From an uncultured Clostridia bacterium (GTDB taxonomy: Bacteria > Bacillota > Clostridia > Lachnospirales > Anaerotignaceae), in contig CALWGF010000002.1 of assembly GCA_944379995.1 (NCBI GenBank), positions 1 through 64,000 on the forward strand: a DNA stretch of 64,000 nt, written 5' to 3'. Position numbers and translations under genes: made by a program. The first letter of the stretch is position 1; each line of letters opens with the position of its first letter. Positions 53,120 through 63,229 of the stretch are shown in pieces. The notes beneath the pieces were generated by a model that was not told the DNA's origin, made no database searches, and saw nothing but the letters and a program-made list of their open reading frames with translations.

Positions 53120-54004
53120 ATGATAGAAGTTGTTGGAATAAGATTTAAAAAAGCAGGGAAAATATATTATTTTGACCCTGATGGACAAGATATAGCAGCA
53201 GGTTGTTTTGCTATTGTTGAAACAGCAAGAGGTATAGAGTATGGTTCTGTAATAAAAGGTAATATGCAAGTGCCTGATGAAGAAGTTGTTTTACCTCTTA
53301 AAAAAGTTATTCGAGTTGCAACTGATGAAGATATGGTTACAGCAAGAGAAAACAAAGAAAAAGAAAAAGAGGCATTTGATATATGCCTTGAAAAAATAAC
53401 AAAACATGAACTTGATATGAAACTTATTGATGTTGAAATTACATTTGACCATAATAAACTTATATTCTATTTTACATCTGATGGTAGAGTTGATTTTCGT
53501 GACCTTGTAAAAGAACTTGCCGCTATATTCAGAACAAGAATAGAATTAAGACAGATTGGTGTTCGTGATGAAGCAAAAATGCTTAATGGTATAGGTATAT
53601 GTGGTCGTCCTTTATGTTGTTCAACATTTCTTGGAGATTTCCACCCAGTATCAATAAAAATGGCAAAAGAACAAAGTCTTTCACTTAATCCTACAAAAAT
53701 ATCAGGTATATGTGGAAGACTTATGTGTTGTCTTAAATATGAAGAAGAAGTTTATGAAGAACTTAATAAAAAACTCCCTAATGTTGGAGATATAATTTCA
53801 ACAGTTGATGGTACAGGTGAAATACTTTCAACAAATGTACTTATGCAGGTTGTTAAAGCAGCAGTAAGAAAATCAGAAAATGATGCTCCTACAATAGGCT
53901 TTTATGCTGTTGATGAAATAAAAGTTATTAAACGTAAAAAGAAAGCAAAACAAGAGTCAGAAAGCGAGCTTGAAAAACTTCTTGGAGAGTGCTATGATGA
54001 CTGA
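53120..54004 (+). CDS. ricT: RicT (YaaT), PSP1-domain protein of the RicAFT complex
   Basis: 294 residues. The PSP1 domain (about 60-145) is joined to a cysteine-rich iron-sulfur segment with GICGRPLCCSTFLGDF and KISGICGRLMCCLKYEEE. In Bacillus RicT works with RicA and RicF in RNA processing, sporulation phosphorelay and competence. The ATG directly follows holB, with AAGGAGAG ahead. The 3' end overlaps the methyltransferase gene by eight bases. Confidence 0.95.
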   Translation: MIEVVGIRFKKAGKIYYFDPDGQDIAAGCFAIVETARGIEYGSVIKGNMQVPDEEVVLPLKKVIRVATDEDMVTARENKEKEKEAFDICLEKITKHELDMKLIDVEITFDHNKLIFYFTSDGRVDFRDLVKELAAIFRTRIELRQIGVRDEAKMLNGIGICGRPLCCSTFLGDFHPVSIKMAKEQSLSLNPTKISGICGRLMCCLKYEEEVYEELNKKLPNVGDIISTVDGTGEILSTNVLMQVVKAAVRKSENDAPTIGFYAVDEIKVIKRKKKAKQESESELEKLLGECYDD

Positions 54005-54737
54005 TGTTTTTATAAATGAATACGAAAGAGTTGATGACCTTAACAGAAAAGGTTATAAAATAATACAAGACCCTAAAAGATTTTGTTTTGGTATTGATGC
54101 TGTTTTATTAAGTGGTTTTGCTAATGTAAAAAAAGGTGAAAAAGTTATTGACTTGGGAACTGGTACTGGTATAATACCTATTTTACTTGAAGCAAAAACA
54201 GAGGGTAAACATTTTATAGGTATTGAAATACAGCCTGAAAGTGTTGAAATGGCTCAAAGAAGTGTAAAAATGAATGACTTATGCCCCAAAATTGATATTG
54301 TTCAATGTGATATAAAAGATGTTGTAAATATGTATGAGCCTTCATCATTTAATGTTGTAACATCTAATCCACCATATATGAATGATGGTGGTGGTATAAA
54401 AAATGATTTTACACCTAAAGCAATAGCAAGACATGAAATACTTTGCAGTCTTGAAGATGTTATAAGTAGTGCAGCAAGATTACTTAAAACAACCGGAAGG
54501 TTTTATATGGTTCATAGACCGCATAGACTTGCTGATATTATGGCTATGCTTAGACAGTATAAACTTGAACCTAAAAGACTTCGTATGATACATTCTTACA
54601 TAGATAAAGAGCCTTCTATGGTTCTTATAGAAGCTTGTAAAAATGGCAAACCTTGGTTAAATGTTATGCCACCTCTTATAGTTTATAATAAAGAGGGAAA
54701 GTATACAGAAGAAGTTTATAAAATATATTATGAATAG
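53997..54737 (+). CDS. tRNA1(Val) adenine-37 N6-methyltransferase family protein
   Basis: 246 residues. A class I SAM methyltransferase with KVIDLGTGTGIIPILL (about 46-61) and the adenine-methylating motif SNPPYMND (about 122-129). It matches the YabB/TrmN6 family, which methylates A37 of tRNA-Val in E. coli. The start at 53997 is eight bases after GGAGA; ATG 53994 is the alternative. It overlaps ricT. The rRNA methyltransferase gene rsmI follows after 12 bases. Confidence 0.88.
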   Translation: MTDVFINEYERVDDLNRKGYKIIQDPKRFCFGIDAVLLSGFANVKKGEKVIDLGTGTGIIPILLEAKTEGKHFIGIEIQPESVEMAQRSVKMNDLCPKIDIVQCDIKDVVNMYEPSSFNVVTSNPPYMNDGGGIKNDFTPKAIARHEILCSLEDVISSAARLLKTTGRFYMVHRPHRLADIMAMLRQYKLEPKRLRMIHSYIDKEPSMVLIEACKNGKPWLNVMPPLIVYNKEGKYTEEVYKIYYE

Positions 54738-54749
54738 GAGGTGTTATTG

Positions 54750-55589
54750 TTGTACGGTACACTTTATTTATGTGCTACACCAATAGGAAACCTTGAAGAT
54801 ATAACATTGAGAGTCCTTAGACTTTTAAAAGAATGTGATATTATAGCGGCAGAGGATACAAGACATACTTTAGGTCTTTTAAATCACTTTGATATACATA
54901 CACCACTTACAAGTTATCATGAGCATAATAAGGCATCAAAAGGTGTTAAATTAATTGAAATGCTTAAAGAAGGAAAAAATATTGCCCTTGTTACTGATGC
55001 AGGTATGCCGGGAATATCTGACCCTGGAGCTGATATGATTGCTCTTTGTAGAGAAGAAGGTATAAATGTTACAGTTGCTCCTGGTGCTGTTGCTGGTATA
55101 ACTGCTCTTGTACTTTCTGGACTTCCAACAAGAAGATTTTCTTTTGAAGGATTTTTGCCATATGATAAAAAAGAGAAAAGAGAAGTTCTTAAAAGTATAG
55201 AAAAAGAAACTCGCACACTTATATTTTATGAAGCTCCTCATCACTTAAAAGAAACATTAAAAGACCTTTATAATACACTTGGTGATAGAAATGTTGCTTG
55301 CATAAGAGAACTTACAAAAAAATATGAGGAAGTAAAAAAAGAGCCAGTTTCAAAACTTATTGAGTATTATGAGTCAAATCCGCCAAAAGGTGAGTTTGTT
55401 GTAGTTGTTGAAGGTCTTTCAAAAGAAGAACTTAAAAAAAGCGAAATAGAAAGTTTTGAAAAAATGACAATAGATGAGCATATGCTTATGTATACTGAAA
55501 AAGGAATGAGCGAAAAAGAAGCTATGAAACAAGTAGCTAAAGACAGAGGAGTTTCTAAAAGGGATATTTACGCATATATTCATAAATGA
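54750..55589 (+). CDS. rsmI: 16S rRNA (cytidine-1402-2'-O)-methyltransferase
   Basis: 279 residues. The tetrapyrrole-methylase fold has LYLCATPIGNLEDIT (about 4-18), AAEDTRHTLGLL (about 34-45), VTDAGMPGISDPG and GAVAGITALVLSGLP. These are the RsmI hallmarks. It 2'-O-methylates C1402 of 16S rRNA. I place the start at the TTG at 54750, seven bases after AGGAGGTG; TTG 54747 is possible. It sits in the tRNA/rRNA modification run after ricT. Confidence 0.95.
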   Translation: MYGTLYLCATPIGNLEDITLRVLRLLKECDIIAAEDTRHTLGLLNHFDIHTPLTSYHEHNKASKGVKLIEMLKEGKNIALVTDAGMPGISDPGADMIALCREEGINVTVAPGAVAGITALVLSGLPTRRFSFEGFLPYDKKEKREVLKSIEKETRTLIFYEAPHHLKETLKDLYNTLGDRNVACIRELTKKYEEVKKEPVSKLIEYYESNPPKGEFVVVVEGLSKEELKKSEIESFEKMTIDEHMLMYTEKGMSEKEAMKQVAKDRGVSKRDIYAYIHK

Positions 55590-55607
55590 AAAGAGGTATT
55601 TTTTTAA

Positions 55608-56105
55608 ATGAGTACATCAAGAGAAAAAGCATATGAAGTTTTAGATAAACTTAAAATAGAATATGAAAAATATGAACATGAGCCTATTTATACAATAGAA
55701 GCAGCAGAGGAACTTGATAAAAAAATGGGACTTGAAATATGTAAAAATCTTTTTATGAGTACAAGACATAGTACAGAATTTTATCTTATACTTATGCCAG
55801 GGAATAAAAGATTTAATAGTGGAAAAGTTTCAAAAGAGCTTAAAGTTCCAAGAATGACTTTTGCAAAAGACGAGTATCTTTTGGAATACTTAGGACTTCT
55901 TCCAGGCTCAGTCACTCCTTTAGGTCTTATACAAGATACAAAAAATGTTGTTAATTTTATTATAGATAAAGATGTTATGGATATGGAAAAAATAGCTATA
56001 CACCCTTGTGTAAATACAGAAACTGTTATAATAAAATTAAGTGACCTTATTGAAAAAATACTTCCTTACACAGGACATACATATAAGGTGATTGAAATTG
56101 AATAA
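55608..56105 (+). CDS. YbaK/ProX-family aminoacyl-tRNA deacylase
   Basis: 165 residues. The YbaK/PrdX pattern is visible: EKYEHEPIYTIEAAEELD, CKNLFMSTRH (about 45-54), YLILMPGNKRFNSGKVS and LLPGSVTPLGLIQD (about 102-115). Relatives hydrolyse mischarged tRNA-Pro. The start follows AAGAGG, 18 bases after rsmI. It shares eight bases with the next gene. Confidence 0.86.
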   Translation: MSTSREKAYEVLDKLKIEYEKYEHEPIYTIEAAEELDKKMGLEICKNLFMSTRHSTEFYLILMPGNKRFNSGKVSKELKVPRMTFAKDEYLLEYLGLLPGSVTPLGLIQDTKNVVNFIIDKDVMDMEKIAIHPCVNTETVIIKLSDLIEKILPYTGHTYKVIEIE

Positions 56106-57516
56106 ATATATATTTGATAAAATGAAAGAATACAGTAGTAATCCAAGATACCCTTTTCATATGCCGGGGCATAAAGGAGGAAGACTGTGTTCTTTTTCTG
56201 ATTGTTATAAATTTGATATAACTGAAATAGATGACTTTGATAATCTTCATAATGCTAAAGGAATGATTAAAAATTCTCAAGAAAGAGCAAAATATATTTT
56301 TGGTGCTGATGAAACATTTTTTATGGTGAATGGAAGTAGTGGAGGTAATATAGCCGCTGTTCTTACTGTTTGTAGTGACGGTGATAAAATAATAGTTGCA
56401 AGAAATAGTCATAAAAGTGTTTTTTCTGGTATAGTACTTTCTGGTGCAGAACCTGTTTATGTTTATCCTGAAATTGTTGATAAAATTAATATAGTTGGGG
56501 AAATTTTGCCTGAAAATATAGAAAAAGCATTTATTGAAAATCCTGATGCAAAAGCTGTATTTATTACAAGCCCTACATATGAAGGTTTTACTGCGGATAT
56601 TGAAAAAATAGCAGAAATTACACATAAATATAATGGTATTCTTATTGTTGATGAAGCACATGGTGCTCATTTTAATTTTAATGAATATTTTCCTAAAACA
56701 GCACTTTTATGTGGTGCTGATATTGTTATACAAAGTGTTCATAAAACTTTACCTTCTCTTACACAAACATCACTACTTCATGTAAAAGGTAATAGAGTTA
56801 ATATAGAAAGACTTAAATCAGCACTTGCTATGGTGCAAAGTTCAAGCCCTTCATATGTGCTTATGTCATCAATAGATAAATGTTGTGATTTTATTGTTAA
56901 TGAAGGAAAAGAAAAGTTTTGTGAGTATGTAAATATACTTCAAAAATATAGAGAAAAATTCAAATCACTTAATAATATAAATATTATAGGTAAAGAGTTT
57001 GTTGGTAAATATGGAATTTTTGACTATGATAATGGAAAACTTGTCTTTTTTATTAATTCTAATAAAATAACACCAGACTATATAAATACTCTACTTATTG
57101 AAAAATATAATATACAGCTTGAAGCTGTGGGAAGAAATCATATTATAGCTATGACATCTGTTGCTGATAGTGAAGAAGGATTTTTAAAACTTTATAATGC
57201 TTTATATGAAATTGATAATATTATTTATGATAATATAAATGAAAAATCTGGAATTTTAAGTTATAATAATATAAAGACAATACAAAATATTTCATTAAGA
57301 AAAGCACATTTTATGAATAAACAAAAAATAAATATAAAAAATAGTAATGGAAAAATTTGTGGTGATTTTATAATACCTTATCCTCCAGGTATACCTATAT
57401 TATGTGCAGGTGAGGTTATAACAGAAGATATTATTAATTGTATATTAAGCTATATTGAAAAAGGTATAAATGTTATAGGTGTAGATGATGATTTTAATAT
57501 AAAAGTATTATGTTAG
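56098..57516 (+). CDS. Orn/Lys/Arg decarboxylase (PLP, YaaO-like)
   Basis: 472 residues. A group I PLP decarboxylase with YPFHMPGHKGG (about 18-28), FMVNGSSGGNIAA, LIVDEAHGAHF and the PLP lysine in IQSVHKTLPSLTQTS. The C-terminal domain ends with PYPPGIPILCAGEVI. It resembles YaaO in the same genomic place in Bacillus; the product would be a polyamine (agmatine, cadaverine or putrescine). The substrate is not certain. The TTG start at 56098 follows AAGGTGA by six bases; the gene overlaps the deacylase. Confidence 0.88.
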   Translation: MNKYIFDKMKEYSSNPRYPFHMPGHKGGRLCSFSDCYKFDITEIDDFDNLHNAKGMIKNSQERAKYIFGADETFFMVNGSSGGNIAAVLTVCSDGDKIIVARNSHKSVFSGIVLSGAEPVYVYPEIVDKINIVGEILPENIEKAFIENPDAKAVFITSPTYEGFTADIEKIAEITHKYNGILIVDEAHGAHFNFNEYFPKTALLCGADIVIQSVHKTLPSLTQTSLLHVKGNRVNIERLKSALAMVQSSSPSYVLMSSIDKCCDFIVNEGKEKFCEYVNILQKYREKFKSLNNINIIGKEFVGKYGIFDYDNGKLVFFINSNKITPDYINTLLIEKYNIQLEAVGRNHIIAMTSVADSEEGFLKLYNALYEIDNIIYDNINEKSGILSYNNIKTIQNISLRKAHFMNKQKINIKNSNGKICGDFIIPYPPGIPILCAGEVITEDIINCILSYIEKGINVIGVDDDFNIKVLC

Positions 57517-57526
57517 GAGTGAAAAT

Positions 57527-57931
57527 ATGAGTTTCTTTCAGTATATAGATATATATGATGTTATATTTTCGGCTTTTATAGCTTTTATACTTACAAGTGC
57601 TATATTATTTTTTAAGAATATATTAGTTCCTACAATAGTTATGTTTAAAAATGATGGAAGTATGTTTTATATAAAGCACAAAGGTATTAATAATAAAGAA
57701 ACTGTGGAAAAATGTAGAGGTCTTTTTTCAGAAGATAGATTTTTTTACAGAGGCTTTGAATATATACGAGGAATGAAAGTAAAAATAATAACTGAAAGCA
57801 AAAAAGGCGAAGTTTTAATAAGCGGTATATTTTTAGGTAAAAATGAAATTGATAGTATAGGTGTTATAACAGAAGATAGAATTATTATATGCTTTATAGA
57901 TAGTATTATAGGTATAGAAAAATCAGAATGA
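57527..57931 (+). CDS. Unknown small membrane protein
   Basis: 134 residues. One membrane helix (about 12-35, VIFSAFIAFILTSAILFFKN) is followed by a short soluble domain. That domain contains RFFYRGFEYIRGMKVKIITE and GEVLISGIFLGKNEID, rich in beta-strand-like stretches. I recognise no family. The ATG follows TAGGAGTG, ten bases after the decarboxylase gene. It ends the run of genes before a strong terminator. Confidence 0.6.
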   Translation: MSFFQYIDIYDVIFSAFIAFILTSAILFFKNILVPTIVMFKNDGSMFYIKHKGINNKETVEKCRGLFSEDRFFYRGFEYIRGMKVKIITESKKGEVLISGIFLGKNEIDSIGVITEDRIIICFIDSIIGIEKSE

Positions 57932-57933
57932 TA

Positions 57934-57975
57934 AAAAAATACTTAAGTATTAAAATATGCTTAAGTATTTTTTTA
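57934..57975 (+). terminator. Terminator after the tmk-decarboxylase gene run
   Basis: AAAAAATACTTAAG pairs with CTTAAGTATTTTTT around a TATTAAAATATG loop. Confidence 0.85.
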
Positions 57976-58177
57976 TTAAAATAAATTGTACTTTTTATGT
58001 CCAAAAAAATAACAATATTTTGTGCTGTATTTTGTTATATTTTGTATATATATAGGATTTTATAAAATTTATATTAAATATATTTATATTAAAAATTCTT
58101 ATAAATAATATAAAAAAATACACAAATATATATATTTTTATGTGTTTTTGATAATAAAATAATAAATAGTAATATTC

Positions 58178-58206
58178 TGTACAGTTTTAAAATAAAATGA
58201 TATAAT
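58178..58206 (+). promoter_or_regulatory. Promoter of a possible small RNA
   Basis: TGTACA (58178-58183), 17-base spacer and TATAAT (58201-58206), with TG one base before the -10. It is one of the best promoter matches in a gene-free stretch. Confidence 0.55.
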
Positions 58207-58212
58207 CCTAGT

Positions 58213-58371
58213 GGTTAAAATCAACCATTTAATATTATGTATGAGTATATTAATCATATATAAATATAGTTAAATAAGTTTTTTATGTTATAAAGGGCAA
58301 GTTTATAATTATTTTTTTGGGTAGGAAAGGACTTATATAAGAGGCCAAATATATTTGTCCTTTTTTTAAAA
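58213..58371 (+). ncRNA. Possible small RNA or leader transcript
   Basis: From the predicted start (about 58213) to a hairpin with GGAC...GTCC and inner ATATA/TATAT pairs followed by seven T (58328-58371) the stretch is about 160 bases. GGGCAAG and GGGTAGGAAAGGAC segments stand out in the AT background. I do not recognise the family, and coding potential is poor. It could also be an attenuated leader of the activase gene 220 bases downstream. Confidence 0.35.
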
Positions 58372-58592
58372 CCTATTTTTAAAAATAAGTTAAACATATT
58401 AATTTTGTTACAGTATATAGTTTATATTTTAAGTTATGATTTGATTATAAAATAATAATATTTATTTAAAAGTTTTATAATAAATATTGTATTTAAGTAT
58501 TGAACTTTATTGACGGCGAAATAAAACTTAATTTAGATTTACATTTGGACAGATTTTAAATTAAATTCAGACTAAAGAAGGAGGACAACACC

Positions 58593-61500
58593 TTGTTGGA
58601 TAATATTAAAAAAATTACAAAAGTCGGAATAGATATAGGTTCTACAACTATTAAGGTTGTCGCAGTCGATGATAATAATAAAATGATATTCGGAAGATAT
58701 AAAAGACATTTTTCCGAAATTAAAAAAACTTTACAAGATATTCTTTCTCAAACAAGAGAAGTATTGGGCAATATAAATATAACAGCTATGATTACAGGTA
58801 GTGGCGGTGTTTCAATAGCAGATGAACTTAGAGTACCTTTTATACAAGAGGTTGTTGCTACTGCAAAAGCTGTTGAAGTTTCTATACCAAAAACTGATGT
58901 TGCAATAGAGCTTGGTGGAGAAGATGCAAAAATAATATATTTTCAAAATGGTATTGAACAGCGTATGAATGGTGTTTGTGCTGGTGGTACAGGTTCTTTT
59001 ATTGACCAAATGGCAGCACTTTTAAAAACTGATGCATCAGGTCTTAATGAGCTTGCAAAAAATCATAAAGTTATATATCCAATAGCATCACGTTGTGGTG
59101 TTTTTGCAAAAACAGATATTCAGCCACTTATAAATGAAGGTGCATCAAAAGAGGACCTTGCAGCTTCTATATTTCAGGCTGTTGTTAATCAAACAATAAG
59201 TGGTCTTGCTTGTGGTAAGCCTATAAGAGGGCATGTTGCTTTCCTTGGTGGTCCACTTCATTTCCTTTCAGAACTTAGACAAAGATTTATTGATACACTT
59301 AAACTTACAGATGAAACAACAATACTTCCTGAAAGTTCGCATCTTTTTGCGGCTTTTGGTACAGCTGTAAGTAATAATGGAAAAGAAATACTTACACTTG
59401 ATGAACTTATAGAAAGACTTTCTAACAGTAAAGAGCTTAAAGTTGAAGTAAATCGTCTTGACCCTCTTTTTTCAAGTGAAGAAGAATATAACGAGTTTAA
59501 TGAAAGACATAGTAAAGATAAAGTTGTAAGAAAAGATTTAAAAACATATGAAGGAAAAGCATTTCTTGGTATAGATGCAGGAAGTACAACAACAAAAGTT
59601 GCTCTTATAAGTGATAAAGGTGAACTTCTTTATTCATATTATGGAAGTAATGAGGGAAGTCCTCTTGAGGTTGTTAGAAAAAGTCTTAATGAGCTTTATG
59701 ATATACTTCCTGAAAATGTTAAAATTAAAAATTCTTGTGTTACAGGATATGGTGAAGGTCTTATAAAAGAAGCTCTTATGATAGACCTTGGATATATTGA
59801 AACCGTTGCACATTATAGAGCAGCAAGTTTCTTTAAATCTGATGTTGATTTCATACTTGATATTGGTGGTCAAGATATGAAATGTATAAGAATTAAAAAT
59901 AATGTAATTGATAGTGTTCTTCTTAATGAAGCCTGTTCATCAGGTTGTGGCTCATTTATTGAAACTTTTGCAAGTTCTCTTAAATATAATGTTGCTGATT
60001 TTGCAAAAATTGCTCTTTTTGCAAAAAATCCTATTGATTTAGGTTCAAGATGTACTGTATTTATGAATTCAAGAGTTAAACAGGCACAGAAAGAAGGTGC
60101 AGAAGTAGGAGATATTTCAGCAGGTCTTGCTTATTCTGTAATTAAAAATGCCCTTCTTAAAGTTATAAAAATTTCTGACCCTAAAGCTCTTGGTAAAAGT
60201 ATAGTTGTTCAAGGTGGTACATTCTATAATGATGCTGTACTTAAAAGTTTTGAAGTTATATCCGGAAGAAATGCTGTTCGACCTGATATATCCGGTATAA
60301 TGGGGGCTTTTGGTTCTGCTCTTATTGCTCTTGATAAATATGAAGAAGGTTATGAAACAAAACTTATAAGTCGTGAAGCTATGAATAACCTTGAAATAGA
60401 TATAAATCTTGCTAGATGTGGACGTTGTACAAATAATTGTCTTCTTACAATAAATAATTTTACAGGCGGAAGAAGATTTATAACAGGTAACAGATGTGAA
60501 AGAGGTCTTGGTGGAAATGCTGTAAATAATGATGTACCAAACCTTTTTAAATATAAATTACATAGACTTTTTGATGTTTATAAACCACTTGATGAAAAAG
60601 AAGCTAAAAGAGGAGTAATAGGTATTCCTAGAGTATTAAATATGTATGAGGATTATCCTTTCTGGTTTACATTCTTTACAGATTTAGGCTTTAGAGTTGA
60701 ACTTTCACCTCTCTCAGACAAAAAAATATATGAAAAAGGTATTGAGTCAATACCTAGTGAGTCTGTTTGCTATCCTGCAAAACTTGTACATGGTCATATT
60801 ATGAGCCTTATTGAAAAGGGTGTTGATAGAATATTCTATCCGGGAGCACCTTTTGAAAGAAAAGATATTATGGAAGCGGATAATAACTATAACTGTCCTA
60901 TTGTTGCTTCATATTCAGAAAATATTAAAAATAATGTTGAAGAAATTCGTGAGAGAAATATAACATTTATGAACCCGTTCATAAATATGGGAGATAAACA
61001 CTCTCTTATTAAACGACTTTCTGAAGAATTTGAAAGTTTTGGTATAAGTAGTGATGAAATAAAAAATGCTGTTTTAAAAGGTTGGGACGAGTGGACAGCT
61101 TTTAGACATGATATGCATAAAAAAGGTGAAGAAGCTGTTAAATATATTGATGAAAAAGGTATTACAGGTATTGTTTTAAGTGGTAGACCTTATCATGTAG
61201 ACCCAGAAGTAAACCATGGTATTCCTGAACTTATTGCTGGCTATAATATAGCTGTTCTTACAGAAGATAGTATTGCACATATGGGAAGTATTGAAAGACC
61301 TCTTGTTGTTCGTGACCAATGGGCTTATCATTCAAGACTTTATGAAGCTGCTGCTTTTGTAAAAACAAGAGAAAATATAGAACTTATTCAGCTTAACTCT
61401 TTCGGTTGTGGTCTTGATGCTGTTACAACTGATGAAGTTAAAGATATTCTTACTGCTGCCGGAAAAATATATACATCACTTAAAATAGACGAAGTAAATA

Positions 61501-62903
61501 ATCTTGGTGCTGCTAGGATAAGAGTGCGTTCACTTATTGCAGCTATTGAAGATAGAAATAAAAAAGGTGTTAAAATTAAAAATGCAGATGCATCTTTAAA
61601 GAGAATTATATTTACAAAAGAAATGAAAAAGGATTATACAATACTTTGTCCACAGATGTCACCAATACATTTTGATATATTCAAAGATGTTTTTGAGTCT
61701 TGTGGATACAATATGGACGTTATGCCAGCTATGGATAGAAGTGCTATTGATACAGGTCTTAAATATGTAAATAATGATGCTTGTTATCCTGCACTTATAG
61801 TTGTTGGTCAGCTTTTAAATGCTGTTAATTCTGGTAAATATGATAAAGATAAAGTTGCACTTTTAATAAGTCAAACAGGCGGCGGCTGTCGTGCTACAAA
61901 TTATCTTGGATTTATTAGAAAAGCTCTTAAAAATGCAGGAATGGGAGATATACCTGTTGTTGCAATAAGTGCTGGTGGAATTGAGAAAAATCCGGGTATG
62001 AAATTTACACCTTCACTTATAAATAAGGCTCTTCAAGGACTTATTTATGGTGACTTATTTATGCGTGTACTTTATAGAACAAGACCATATGAAAAAGTTA
62101 AAGGTTCTGCAGATGCACTTTATGAAAAATGGAATGAAAAAGTTAAAAAAGATGTAAGAACAGGAAATATTATTAAATTTAATTCAAATATTAAGAATAT
62201 AGTAAAAGATTTTGATAATATTGAAATTACAAATGAGATTAAGCCTAGAGTTGGTGTTGTTGGTGAAATTCTTGTAAAATATCACCCAACAGCAAATAAT
62301 GATATTGTTGGTCTTCTTGAAAAAGAAGGTGCAGAAGCTGTTGTTCCTGACCTTGCGGGATTTGCTCTTTATAGTGCTTATAATAGTGTTCAAAAAGAAA
62401 AATTCCTTGGTGGTACAAAGAAAGGTAAGAAAACAGCAGAAGCTGTAATTAAAGTAATTGAAATGTATCAAAGCTCTATGATAAAAGCACTTAAAGAAAG
62501 TAATAGATTTGATGCTCCAGTAAGTATTAAAGAACTTGGAGAAATGGCAGAACCTATTGTTTCACTTTGTAATCAAACTGGTGAAGGTTGGTTCCTTACT
62601 GGTGAAATGCTTGAACTTATACATACAGGTGTTAATAATATAGTTTGTACACAGCCTTTTGGTTGTCTTCCTAACCATGTTGTGGGTAAAGGTGTAATAA
62701 AAGAACTTAGAAGAAGATACCCTCTTTCAAATGTTGTTGCAATAGATTATGACCCTGGTGCAAGTGAAGTTAATCAGCTTAACCGTATTAAACTTATGCT
62801 TGCAAGTGCAGAAAAAAATCTTTATAGAGATGAAGAAAATGCAGCAAAATTACATTCAAAAGGTTATAATGTTAAACCACAAAATAAGAGTATAAATGCA
62901 TAA
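58593..62903 (+). CDS. Large 2-hydroxyacyl-CoA dehydratase activase-related protein
   Basis: 1436 residues. There are two ATP-dependent activase (BadF/HgdC-type) modules. The first (about 10-275) has [12 protein letters not shown]129 in [10 protein letters not shown] and C168 in SRCGVF. The second (about 322-590) has [12 protein letters not shown]448 in [10 protein letters not shown] and C487 in SRCTVF. Both keep the 39-residue cysteine spacing that binds the shared [4Fe-4S] cluster in HgdC. A DUF2229-type region with CGRCTNNC (about 610) and HgdB-like segments follow. It is widespread in Clostridia but its partner is unclear; no hgdAB genes are here. The start is TTG 58593, behind AAGGAGG. 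Confidence 0.88.
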   Translation: MLDNIKKITKVGIDIGSTTIKVVAVDDNNKMIFGRYKRHFSEIKKTLQDILSQTREVLGNINITAMITGSGGVSIADELRVPFIQEVVATAKAVEVSIPKTDVAIELGGEDAKIIYFQNGIEQRMNGVCAGGTGSFIDQMAALLKTDASGLNELAKNHKVIYPIASRCGVFAKTDIQPLINEGASKEDLAASIFQAVVNQTISGLACGKPIRGHVAFLGGPLHFLSELRQRFIDTLKLTDETTILPESSHLFAAFGTAVSNNGKEILTLDELIERLSNSKELKVEVNRLDPLFSSEEEYNEFNERHSKDKVVRKDLKTYEGKAFLGIDAGSTTTKVALISDKGELLYSYYGSNEGSPLEVVRKSLNELYDILPENVKIKNSCVTGYGEGLIKEALMIDLGYIETVAHYRAASFFKSDVDFILDIGGQDMKCIRIKNNVIDSVLLNEACSSGCGSFIETFASSLKYNVADFAKIALFAKNPIDLGSRCTVFMNSRVKQAQKEGAEVGDISAGLAYSVIKNALLKVIKISDPKALGKSIVVQGGTFYNDAVLKSFEVISGRNAVRPDISGIMGAFGSALIALDKYEEGYETKLISREAMNNLEIDINLARCGRCTNNCLLTINNFTGGRRFITGNRCERGLGGNAVNNDVPNLFKYKLHRLFDVYKPLDEKEAKRGVIGIPRVLNMYEDYPFWFTFFTDLGFRVELSPLSDKKIYEKGIESIPSESVCYPAKLVHGHIMSLIEKGVDRIFYPGAPFERKDIMEADNNYNCPIVASYSENIKNNVEEIRERNITFMNPFINMGDKHSLIKRLSEEFESFGISSDEIKNAVLKGWDEWTAFRHDMHKKGEEAVKYIDEKGITGIVLSGRPYHVDPEVNHGIPELIAGYNIAVLTEDSIAHMGSIERPLVVRDQWAYHSRLYEAAAFVKTRENIELIQLNSFGCGLDAVTTDEVKDILTAAGKIYTSLKIDEVNNLGAARIRVRSLIAAIEDRNKKGVKIKNADASLKRIIFTKEMKKDYTILCPQMSPIHFDIFKDVFESCGYNMDVMPAMDRSAIDTGLKYVNNDACYPALIVVGQLLNAVNSGKYDKDKVALLISQTGGGCRATNYLGFIRKALKNAGMGDIPVVAISAGGIEKNPGMKFTPSLINKALQGLIYGDLFMRVLYRTRPYEKVKGSADALYEKWNEKVKKDVRTGNIIKFNSNIKNIVKDFDNIEITNEIKPRVGVVGEILVKYHPTANNDIVGLLEKEGAEAVVPDLAGFALYSAYNSVQKEKFLGGTKKGKKTAEAVIKVIEMYQSSMIKALKESNRFDAPVSIKELGEMAEPIVSLCNQTGEGWFLTGEMLELIHTGVNNIVCTQPFGCLPNHVVGKGVIKELRRRYPLSNVVAIDYDPGASEVNQLNRIKLMLASAEKNLYRDEENAAKLHSKGYNVKPQNKSINA

Positions 62904-62910
62904 ATTATAT

Positions 62911-62946
62911 AAAAAGGACTTTCATTTTGAAAGTCCTTTTTGTTTT
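62911..62946 (+). terminator. Terminator after the activase gene
   Basis: AAAAAGGACTTTCA pairs with TGAAAGTCCTTTTT around a TTT loop and is followed by GTTTTG. Confidence 0.88.
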
Positions 62947-63229
62947 GTCAATTTATTTTGTTATAATATATAATTTATTGTATATTTTTAACAAAGTTTA
63001 TATAATTATTAAATAATAATGTTTTTAATGATTAGCAGTAGTATATAATGGGAAATACCATAATTTTATTATATATGCTTTAAATATCTTAAAATATCTT
63101 TATTTTACTTTAAATTTGGTTAATTGTTTAATGTATATACCAATATTATAATCTTTTATGATAATAGAAAATATAAACTGTCCAAAGGTTTATTTAATTT
63201 CTACTTATTATTTATAGGAGTTCATAGCT
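62947..63229 (+). other. AT-rich interval before the HAMP sensor gene
   Basis: I see no gene or clear hairpin. The right end carries the RBS TAGGAG (63215-63220) of the next gene. No confident promoter is called. Confidence 0.4.

Larger units (their letters stand above)
57976..58592 (+). other. Long AT-rich interval before the activase gene
   Basis: 617 bases without a convincing coding frame. I see an extended -10 promoter near 58178-58206 and a possible short transcript with a terminator-like hairpin at 58328-58371. Further on a TTGACG box (58510-58515) with a weak -10 lies about 80 bases before the activase start. The last 20 bases hold AAGGAGG. The rest is plain AT-rich sequence. Confidence 0.5.

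Noticed and set aside
58280..58371. c-di-GMP-I (GEMM) riboswitch
   Set aside because: GGGCAAG and GGGTAGG recall parts of the aptamer, but the conserved central segment is missing and the arrangement does not fit.
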